From contig JADFGH010000153.1 in NCBI GenBank assembly GCA_022567775.1, positions 1 to 5,955 of the forward strand: 5,955 bases of DNA. The letters are read 5' to 3'. Shown here piece by piece: positions 1-4,925 of this stretch. Under the pieces are notes generated by a model that saw only the letters and a list, made by a program, of their open reading frames with translations, did not search any database and was not told the DNA's origin. A program made the translations under genes and the position numbers. Each line of letters opens with the position of its first letter. The first letter of the stretch is position 1. The DNA comes from Pseudomonadota bacterium (GTDB taxonomy: Bacteria; Pseudomonadota; Gammaproteobacteria; Steroidobacterales; Woeseiaceae).

Positions 1-1125
1 GATCACGGTCCTCTCGTAGGATGTGTACATAAGCACCGGCCCTTCCTTGCCCAACGCCCGGATCATCGATTCCGCCAGCCTGCGCATCGGCGGATCACCG
101 CTTAGATCGAGAAAATCGGCATGCTCGAGCACGCCCGGCGCAGTTTCATAGTGGCAGGAAAACTGGATTGGCAAAGTCTCGTAGGGCCTGGTGCCCGCCC
201 AGATGGGTATGGCCGGCATGATGGTCTCGAAGTCGAGGTAGTAACGCGGGAATTCCAGCGATGCTACGAAGGCGCCTGCACCGGGCAGCAACTCTGCTTT
301 GCCGGACCGGGTGACAGTCTGGATCCATTGCTGCTTTTCACTGAGGCGGGTTACCGGCACATCGCGGATATCCTCGATGCCCTCCGCGATCCATGCGCCG
401 AGTTTCGCCTTGCCCCCACCGAGGCCCTGCACCGGATACTCGCTGTTCGAAGGCCAGCAGCGACTCACGAACGGGCACTCGTAGGGTTTGAAGCAGTGTG
501 CGCCGACGCCGATAACGGGTTCATCACCACTTGCCGCCTTCTTCGCCTGCGAAATCCACTCAGGGATGATGCCAAGCAAACTGTCAGTGCTTTCGGTCTG
601 GTCCGACTCGATGAGCAAGCCGTCGTATTCGCCCTCGCCAGCGTATACAAACGTATTGTCGACATGCGCCAGCGCGATACCGGTCAGTTCGTGCCCTGAC
701 CCTTCGACAACCCAGCGCTGGGCGGCGCAATCGAATACATGCTCGTCCTTGACTGAGGTCGACGCTTTGACTTCAACAATGCGCCATGCGTCACCATCGG
801 GCAGAAGGGCATCAACACGTACGAGCATACCACCATGCTGGAAGGTTGCTTCAAAAATCGGATAGCGCGGCCCTTCGCTGACCAGCCGAGCGGTTTTTTT
901 CAACGCCTTGCCCATGCCGCCTTCATAGGGAATCACTACGGCATCGTCGTTGCCATATAGCTGCTGGGCAACCTCTCCTACCGCGTGTCCGGTATTAAAT
1001 GCAGCCTGCGTCGCCGCAGAATGAACCATGAGTTCTGGCCGCTGCACCTCGAGATGCAAGCGCTTCAGGCACTGGCGCGCCGACATCAGCCTGGATTTGG
1101 ACAGATACACGCGCCGGCCGCTCAT
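1..1125 (-). CDS. DUF2779 protein with N-terminal Cas4/RecB-like PD-(D/E)XK nuclease domain (partial, C-terminus off the left edge)
   Basis: An uninterrupted minus-strand frame of 375 codons starts at the ATG at 1125 and has no stop before the window edge. Residues about 1-230 look like a Cas4/RecB-type nuclease. His47 lies in GHAVGE, Asp105 in RVDALL, Glu118 and Lys120 in VEVKAS (the D...ExK core), and Gln136 follows. Cys19 plus Cys211, Cys217 and Cys223 (spacing C-x5-C-x5-C) resemble the four-cysteine 4Fe-4S arrangement of Cas4/AddB nucleases. From about residue 290 the DUF2779 (PF11074) domain begins: YLDFETI puts Asp298 and Glu300 in a DxE motif like that of DEDD/RNase H-fold exonucleases, and VLMYTSYER near residue 365 matches the family's next conserved block. 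Later acidic residues would lie outside the window. The expected role is DNA or RNA cleavage or end-processing in the cytoplasm, but the true function of this family is not known to me. The family assignment is firm; nuclease activity is inferred. It is divergent from the binding-protein gene, and nothing suggests transfer. Confidence 0.9.
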   Translation of the reverse strand, partial: MSGRRVYLSKSRLMSARQCLKRLHLEVQRPELMVHSAATQAAFNTGHAVGEVAQQLYGNDDAVVIPYEGGMGKALKKTARLVSEGPRYPIFEATFQHGGMLVRVDALLPDGDAWRIVEVKASTSVKDEHVFDCAAQRWVVEGSGHELTGIALAHVDNTFVYAGEGEYDGLLIESDQTESTDSLLGIIPEWISQAKKAASGDEPVIGVGAHCFKPYECPFVSRCWPSNSEYPVQGLGGGKAKLGAWIAEGIEDIRDVPVTRLSEKQQWIQTVTRSGKAELLPGAGAFVASLEFPRYYLDFETIMPAIPIWAGTRPYETLPIQFSCHYETAPGVLEHADFLDLSGDPPMRRLAESMIRALGKEGPVLMYTSYERTVI

Positions 1126-1149
1126 GTTTTCACCGTTTGCTGACTTTAC

Positions 1150-1178
1150 TTGGCTGGATCACATTGCCAGACTAGCAT
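1150..1178 (+). promoter_or_regulatory. Candidate sigma-70-type promoter of the binding-protein gene
   Basis: TTGGCT (1150-1155, 4 of 6 matches to the -35 consensus) is separated by exactly 17 bases from TAGCAT (1173-1178, 4 of 6 matches to the -10 consensus). The predicted start near 1185 would give a leader of about 29 bases containing the strong ribosome-binding site at 1202. It overlaps the candidate minus-strand promoter, so the two genes could compete or be co-regulated. The call rests on spacing and position only. Confidence 0.35.
1151..1169. promoter_or_regulatory. Candidate operator dyad TGGC-N11-GCCA
   Basis: TGGC at 1151-1154 and GCCA at 1166-1169 form a short symmetric dyad in the divergent region. 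It lies over the -35 of the plus-strand candidate promoter and at the start region of the minus-strand one. A comparable dyad (TGGCA-N11-TGCCA) sits over the -10 of the S10 gene at 4831-4851. Four-base arms can easily occur by chance, so this is a weak call. Confidence 0.15.
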
Positions 1179-1199
1179 CCTGCCGGCTTTCCATCGCAA
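1169..1199 (-). promoter_or_regulatory. Candidate promoter of the DUF2779 gene
   Basis: Read on the minus strand, TGCTAGTCT (1177 to 1169) looks like an extended -10 element, although the hexamer TAGTCT matches only 3 of 6 consensus bases. TTGCGA (1199 to 1194) lies 19 bases upstream as a weak -35. Transcription would begin near 1162, about 37 bases before the ATG at 1125. A GGTG about five bases before the ATG is the only ribosome-binding-like sequence. A very similar element, TGCTACTCT, occurs before the S10 gene, which lends some support. Confidence 0.3.
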
Positions 1200-1201
1200 T
1201 C

Positions 1202-1209
1202 AGGGGGAA
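1202..1209 (+). promoter_or_regulatory. Strong ribosome-binding site that fixes the binding-protein start
   Basis: AGGGGGAA ends four bases before the ATG at 1214. The same frame is open back to an ATG at 1028, but only the 1214 start has a good ribosome-binding site and places a signal peptide at the N-terminus. The 1028 start would also overlap the divergent nuclease gene by about 100 bases. Confidence 0.75.
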
Positions 1210-1213
1210 CACA

Positions 1214-2077
1214 ATGCTCAGATTCGTCACACTCATTCTCATCGCCGGTGTATTTGCCGCCCCGGCAAACGCGCAGGAGCTCACCGGCACGCTGAAGCGA
1301 GTCGCGGACACCGGGGAATTCAGGATCGGCTATGTTCCGGACGCGCCGCCGATGTCGTATGACGACGAGGACGGCAATCCAACCGGCTATTCGATCGCGT
1401 TGTGCCGCAATATCGCACGTGCCGTCAAGGAGACAGTCGGTCTCGAAGAAATCAAACTGAGTTACGTACCTTTGATATCGCCGGAAGATCGCATCAACGC
1501 GGTTGTCAATCATGTTGTCGACATCGAATGCGGCGCGACGACAATTACACTTTCGCGCCGCGAACAAGTCGATTTCACGTTAATGACGTTTATCACCGGC
1601 GGCGCCGTGCTTTCTCTCACCGGCAGCTCGATAAATTCTGTTGCCGATCTGACTGAAAAGACGGTCGCAGTAATTCGCGGCACGACAACACATGCCGCCA
1701 TTCGCGACTACATCGTTAACAATGACTTCAATATCACGCTGCGCATGATCAACACGCACACTGAAGGCATGGAATTGCTGAACGCCGGCAAGGTTGATGG
1801 CTATGCCTCGGACCGTACGATGCTCGTCGGACAGGTCGTTCGTTCCGAGGACAGGTCACGTTACTCGATATCTCGCGACGTGTTCTCATTCGAACCCTAT
1901 GCATTGATGCTGACGCGCGGCGACACCGATTTCCGGCTCGTAGCGGACCGGGCGCTGGCCAGCCTTTACGGCACTGCCAGGATCCGCCGGCTTTATCACG
2001 ATTGGATTGGCCGCTATGGCGAACCAATGACGCCGATCCTCGAGGCGATGTACGAGTTCCAGGCAATCGGCGAGTGA
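1214..2077 (+). CDS. Periplasmic amino-acid-binding protein, GltI-like (SBP_bac_3 family)
   Basis: A 287-residue solute-binding protein that would capture an amino acid in the periplasm and deliver it to an ABC importer. Residues 1-20 are a Sec signal peptide ending in ANA, with cleavage before Gln21; there is no lipobox cysteine, so the product should be soluble. The body matches SBP_bac_3 (PF00497), closest in my recollection to the E. coli GltI aspartate/glutamate-binding type. Matching segments are PPMSYDDEDGNPTGYS (45-60), IECGATT (104-110, GltI has FECGSTT) followed by Arg115/Arg116, RGTTTHAA (155-162, GltI SGTTSE), His182 and Asp200. The arginine that GltI carries near its N-terminus (HRESSVPFSY) has Val41 at the aligned position, so the ligand may not be an acidic amino acid. 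The C-terminus is a little shorter than in GltI. No permease or ATPase gene is in view. The family call is firm; the ligand is unknown. Confidence 0.9.
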   Translation: MLRFVTLILIAGVFAAPANAQELTGTLKRVADTGEFRIGYVPDAPPMSYDDEDGNPTGYSIALCRNIARAVKETVGLEEIKLSYVPLISPEDRINAVVNHVVDIECGATTITLSRREQVDFTLMTFITGGAVLSLTGSSINSVADLTEKTVAVIRGTTTHAAIRDYIVNNDFNITLRMINTHTEGMELLNAGKVDGYASDRTMLVGQVVRSEDRSRYSISRDVFSFEPYALMLTRGDTDFRLVADRALASLYGTARIRRLYHDWIGRYGEPMTPILEAMYEFQAIGE

Positions 2078-2117
2078 TATGGGAATCGCTGGCTGGGGCG
2101 GGTGAATTTGACAGCTT
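2078..2117. other. Short convergent intergenic gap without a clear terminator
   Basis: Only 40 bases separate the stop codons of the binding-protein and PLP-enzyme genes, which converge here. I see no GC-rich hairpin followed by a T-run on either strand. The only inverted repeat, CGCTGG (2087-2092) with CCAGCG (2123-2128), has a 30-base loop and enters the PLP gene. Transcripts from the two sides may therefore overlap. Confidence 0.5.
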
Positions 2118-3263
2118 TTAACCCAGCGCCTGTTCGAGATCGGCAATCAAATCATCAACGCTTTCGATGCCAACGGACAACCGCAAAAGATCCTTGGGAA
2201 TCGGACTGGCTGCACCTTCGATCGAATAGCGGTGTTCGATCAGGCTCTCGACACCACCGAGTGAGGTCGCGCGGACAAATACCCGGCATTTCCTGATAAC
2301 ACCCAGCGCGCCTTTTTCTCCACCCTTCACTCTCAGTGACAACATACCGCCGAAGCCGCCAAGCATCTGTTTCCTCGCAATTTCGTGCCCTGGGTGACTC
2401 TCGAGCCCGGGATAAAGCACTGACTCGAGAGCCGGATGGTTCTCGAAATATTGTGCGATCGCCAATGCAGACTGACAGGCATGCCCTACTCTCAGGAATA
2501 ACGTGCGCATGCCTCGCTGCAATAACCAGGCTTCGAACGAGCCGAGGATCGCCCCACCTTCGGCGCGCACTTTACGTATCTCTCCCCAGAAATCATCTTT
2601 CTTTGCCGTTACCAGGGCGCCGGCAACCACATCTCCGTGGCCGTTCAGGTACTTGGTCGCCGAATGCATGACTACATCGGCACCGAATTCGATCGGGCGC
2701 GTCAGGACCGGCGTCGACACCGTGGAGTCAACGGCCAGGCGCGCGCCGGCACCGTGAGCAAGCTCGGCGGCGGTTTCGATATCGATCACGTCCCAGGTTG
2801 GATTGCACGGCGTTTCAACCCAGACGAGCGCCGTCTTACCTGCTTTGACCGTGCTCGCGAGATCATTGGGATCGGCAAGGTCATACTGATCCAGTTCGAT
2901 TCCCCACCGCGAACAGAAGTTGACCATCCAGTTGCGCAGACCCCAGTACATTACTTTCGGTATGACAACGTGATCACCGGGTTTCAGCGACTGGACGATG
3001 GCGCCGGCAGCCGACATCCCGGATGAAAACAACAACGACTCCTCACCGCCCTCGAGCTGCGCCAGCAATCTCTCCGCGATCAGAAAACCGGGATTCTCGT
3101 CCCTGGCATAACTGTGGCTTTCTGCAATCAGCTTGTAATTTTCGTCGCGACCAAAGGTTGTCGAGGGCTGCACCGCTGGAACCAGGCTACCGGTAACCGG
3201 GTCCGGGCTGTGCATACCCTGGGCAGTATAAGTCTCGGGCGCGAGATCTTTCGGCATTGTCAT
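2118..3263 (-). CDS. PLP-dependent Cys/Met metabolism enzyme (cystathionine gamma-synthase/lyase-like)
   Basis: A 381-residue cytoplasmic enzyme of the trans-sulfuration family (PF01053, fold type I), close to the usual length of about 380-400. Numbered from the ATG at 3263, Lys204 in HSATKYLNGHGD is the PLP Schiff-base lysine and Asp179 in VDSTVSTP binds the pyridine nitrogen. SSGM (80-83) forms part of the phosphate cup, and Tyr52/Arg54 in YARDENP match the residues contributed by the neighbouring subunit. Tyr106 in MYWG is the stacking tyrosine. The C-terminus carries SLGGVESLIEH and LLRLSVGIE. Members perform gamma- or beta-elimination or gamma-replacement on cystathionine, homocysteine, methionine or acyl-homoserines. 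Two motifs differ from textbook members (YWG for YGG, and HRYSIEG after the EH), so I do not assign a specific substrate. The ATG follows the S10 stop by one base with no clear ribosome-binding site, which suggests translational coupling. ATG at 3257 is an alternative start; the in-frame ATG at 3332 would overlap the S10 gene. Confidence 0.92.
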   Translation of the reverse strand: MTMPKDLAPETYTAQGMHSPDPVTGSLVPAVQPSTTFGRDENYKLIAESHSYARDENPGFLIAERLLAQLEGGEESLLFSSGMSAAGAIVQSLKPGDHVVIPKVMYWGLRNWMVNFCSRWGIELDQYDLADPNDLASTVKAGKTALVWVETPCNPTWDVIDIETAAELAHGAGARLAVDSTVSTPVLTRPIEFGADVVMHSATKYLNGHGDVVAGALVTAKKDDFWGEIRKVRAEGGAILGSFEAWLLQRGMRTLFLRVGHACQSALAIAQYFENHPALESVLYPGLESHPGHEIARKQMLGGFGGMLSLRVKGGEKGALGVIRKCRVFVRATSLGGVESLIEHRYSIEGAASPIPKDLLRLSVGIESVDDLIADLEQALG

Positions 3264-3267
3264 GTCA
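3257..3267 (-). promoter_or_regulatory. Stop-start junction (TGA-C-ATG) coupling S10 and PLP genes
   Basis: On the minus strand the S10 stop TGA (3267-3265) is followed by one base and then ATG (3263-3261), with a second in-frame ATG at 3257. The preceding bases show no purine-rich ribosome-binding site. Ribosomes finishing the S10 reading frame could therefore reinitiate on the PLP-enzyme frame. Confidence 0.6.
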
Positions 3268-4806
3268 GTTACTTGTTTGCTGCTGAATAAATTCCCGGGT
3301 GTCCTCGAGTAGCGTTGTGCGGGACGGTTCATTCACGTACATCATGTGACCCCCGCGGTAATATTTGTAAATTACCCGGTCACTGCGGATGTCGTGACGA
3401 TTAAGCGTGTATTCCGCGTCGAAGAACGGCGTAACCAGGTCATAATAGCCGGCGGCAAGCAGGACTTTTGAATCAGGATTGATTCGCAATGCACTCGCCA
3501 GGTCCCGTGCAGTATTCACGAACATCGGCTCGTACGACTTTCCGTCGGGAACGGTGCGGTACCGCCATTGGCCGGATAATTCTTCGTCCGCAGGTGCGAG
3601 ATAGAGCCGGTCCCAGTCGACGCCAAGGTCATCGTGCATGTAGGCCATCAACGCCGATTTGAATGCACTCGAAATGGCATGGTCGGCCGCGTCGCCCGCC
3701 GGATCGGCATTCAGGTCGTCAATCTCGTCCGAGGTATAGCGCGCATCCAGAAGGCCAATCGCAAGACCGTCTTCTCGCAGGAGTTCCTTTGCGAAGCGAC
3801 GACCCTGAACCCGCAGGTTCGCGCGCTCGATATATTCCGGGCTCAGCCCCGTGAAGTAGGCCAGCCGGTCACGAATGTGTGCGCGCGTCGCGTCGCCCAG
3901 CGTGTTTCCCTTGAATAACGCGGGCAATAACTCGTCCATTGCAAACGCACGCGACTCATCGAGAAACGCTTCGAGGTTCGGGGGCTTCGGGCTGATCTTG
4001 TTGTGATACCAGGCCGCCGCGGACATCGTCGGCAGATAAGTGATGTGCGCAATGATGTTGTCGCGTATATACGGCGTCGATCCCTGGTAGTCCAGCGCCT
4101 GGGAAATAAAAATGATGCCGTTCAGGCTCATCATGAATTCGCCTTCGAGAATATTGGCGACGGCTGCCGCACGGGTCGTCCCGTAACTCTCACCCAGCAA
4201 GAATCGCGGAGAGTTCCAGCGGCCGTTTTCGGTGACCCAGGTACGGATAAATTCTGCCATCGATTGGGCATCCTCTTTGAGCCCCCAGAACTCCTTGCTC
4301 TCGTGCTCACCAAGTGCGCGCGAAAAGCCGGTGCCCACCGGATCGATGAAGACGAGATCAGTCACATCGAGAATGGTTTCCGGCGCCGCCAGAACCGGAT
4401 ACGGTGGCGCGCCGGAATGTGACGCATCGCTGGGGACCGAGACCCGCTTTGGTCCGAATGAACCCATGTGCAGCCACAACGATGCGGATCCCGGACCACC
4501 GTTCCACAGGAACGTTACGGGACGCACTTCGTCGTCGTCGACATCATTTTTGGTATACGCGAACGTGAAGATGCCGGCCTTGGGTTCGCCATCTTTGTCG
4601 CGCACATAGGTCTCGCCGGCCGTGACCGTGTATTTGATCGTTTGGCCATTGAAGCGGCTACTGTGCTCGCTGATGAACACCGTCGGCTCCGGAATCGGCT
4701 TCTTGTCACCCCCCTCAACCGATTCCTCCTCTTCGGCCAGCATTACGCCGGACGCCAGTACGGAAATCATCAAGAGAGCGGCTCTCATTCTTATTCTGCT
4801 GGACAT
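3265..4806 (-). CDS. Secreted serine carboxypeptidase, peptidase family S10
   Basis: A 513-residue exported alpha/beta-hydrolase peptidase of family S10 (PF00450), which removes C-terminal residues from peptides. Numbered from the ATG at 4806, residues 1-24 are a signal peptide (basic MSSRIRMR, then hydrophobic ALLMISVLASGVMLA), followed by an acidic stretch (EEEES). All S10 landmarks are present: NGGPGSAS (102-109, oxyanion loop), FIDPVGTGFSRA (153-164), LLGESYGTTR with nucleophile Ser207, AAGYYDLVTPFF with Asp456, and YYRGGHMMYV with His487. The Ser-Asp-His triad is thus complete and the enzyme should be active. GESYGT replaces the more common GESYGG. The start at 4806 is chosen over the in-frame ATG at 4845 because AAAGGGGAA lies eight bases upstream and the signal peptide then begins correctly. 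It is the first gene of a two-gene unit with the PLP enzyme and is divergent from the M20 gene. The natural substrate is unknown; the location is inferred to be periplasmic or extracellular. Confidence 0.94.
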   Translation of the reverse strand: MSSRIRMRAALLMISVLASGVMLAEEEESVEGGDKKPIPEPTVFISEHSSRFNGQTIKYTVTAGETYVRDKDGEPKAGIFTFAYTKNDVDDDEVRPVTFLWNGGPGSASLWLHMGSFGPKRVSVPSDASHSGAPPYPVLAAPETILDVTDLVFIDPVGTGFSRALGEHESKEFWGLKEDAQSMAEFIRTWVTENGRWNSPRFLLGESYGTTRAAAVANILEGEFMMSLNGIIFISQALDYQGSTPYIRDNIIAHITYLPTMSAAAWYHNKISPKPPNLEAFLDESRAFAMDELLPALFKGNTLGDATRAHIRDRLAYFTGLSPEYIERANLRVQGRRFAKELLREDGLAIGLLDARYTSDEIDDLNADPAGDAADHAISSAFKSALMAYMHDDLGVDWDRLYLAPADEELSGQWRYRTVPDGKSYEPMFVNTARDLASALRINPDSKVLLAAGYYDLVTPFFDAEYTLNRHDIRSDRVIYKYYRGGHMMYVNEPSRTTLLEDTREFIQQQTSN

Positions 4807-4814
4807 GATTGGTA

Positions 4815-4823
4815 TTCCCCTTT
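4815..4823 (-). promoter_or_regulatory. Ribosome-binding site of the S10 gene
   Basis: AAAGGGGAA on the minus strand (4823 to 4815) ends eight bases before the ATG at 4806. It falls inside the extra region that the upstream ATG at 4845 would translate, and so supports 4806 as the real start. Confidence 0.65.
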
Positions 4824-4830
4824 CAGTACC

Positions 4831-4851
4831 TGGCAAGAGTAGCATCTGCCA
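4831..4851. promoter_or_regulatory. Candidate operator dyad TGGCA-N11-TGCCA
   Basis: TGGCA (4831-4835) and TGCCA (4847-4851) are perfect five-base inverted arms, and one further symmetric pair (G4839/C4843) lies within the spacer. The dyad straddles the candidate -10 of the S10 gene, where a bound repressor would block transcription. It recalls the TGGC-N11-GCCA dyad at 1151-1169, though the spacing between matching arms differs by two bases. No regulator gene is in view. Confidence 0.25.
4836..4844 (-). promoter_or_regulatory. Candidate extended -10 element of the S10/PLP operon
   Basis: TGCTACTCT on the minus strand (4844 to 4836) resembles an extended -10 and closely matches TGCTAGTCT before the nuclease gene. 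The predicted start near 4829 leaves a short leader of about 22 bases that includes the ribosome-binding site. I see no good -35 at the right distance. Confidence 0.3.
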
Positions 4852-4878
4852 CAGGAGAAATTGAGCGGGCTGATGCGG

Positions 4879-4884
4879 TAAACT
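4879..4884 (+). promoter_or_regulatory. Candidate -10 element of the M20 peptidase gene
   Basis: TAAACT (4 of 6 matches to the -10 consensus) lies within GATGCGGTAAACT. A start near 4891 would give a leader of about 35 bases carrying the ribosome-binding site at 4915. No convincing -35 lies 16-18 bases upstream, so the call is tentative. Confidence 0.25.
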
Positions 4885-4914
4885 CGCTCGCTTCCTGACG
4901 TCGTAATCGCTGCT

Positions 4915-4919
4915 GGAGA
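4915..4919 (+). promoter_or_regulatory. Ribosome-binding site of the M20 peptidase gene
   Basis: GGAGA ends six bases before the ATG at 4926, the ideal spacing. It supports this start, which also begins a clean signal peptide. Confidence 0.7.
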
Positions 4920-4925
4920 TCTCGT

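Noticed and set aside
121..699. A plus-strand open frame of 192 codons opposite the DUF2779 gene
   Set aside because: It lies entirely antisense to a minus-strand frame with recognisable nuclease motifs, has no ribosome-binding site or recognisable domain, and is a typical shadow in GC-rich coding sequence. The plus-strand frame at 488-865 is rejected for the same reasons.
1..1125. Cas4-like features as a sign of a CRISPR-Cas locus
   Set aside because: No repeat-spacer array or other cas gene is present, and the DUF2779 fusion marks a different family from the Cas4 adaptation protein.
1028..1213. N-terminal extension of the binding protein from an ATG at 1028
   Set aside because: It would bury the signal peptide 62 residues inside the protein and overlap the divergent gene. 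The strong AGGGGGAA site supports the start at 1214.
2087..2128. Inverted repeat CGCTGG...CCAGCG as a bidirectional terminator
   Set aside because: A 30-base loop, arms of six bases and no adjacent T-run make a functional intrinsic terminator unlikely.
3264..3332. N-terminal extension of the PLP enzyme from an ATG at 3332
   Set aside because: The extra 23 residues overlap the end of the S10 gene and match no family feature. The start at 3263 gives the normal family length and sits directly after the S10 stop.
4807..4845. N-terminal extension of the S10 peptidase from an ATG at 4845
   Set aside because: It would translate through the ribosome-binding site and place 13 residues before the basic start of the signal peptide.
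4831..4851. Sigma-54 (-24/-12) promoter suggested by TGGCA and TTGC-like elements
   Set aside because: The spacing between GG and GC is 14 bases here and 12 in the similar site at 1151-1169; sigma-54 promoters require 10.
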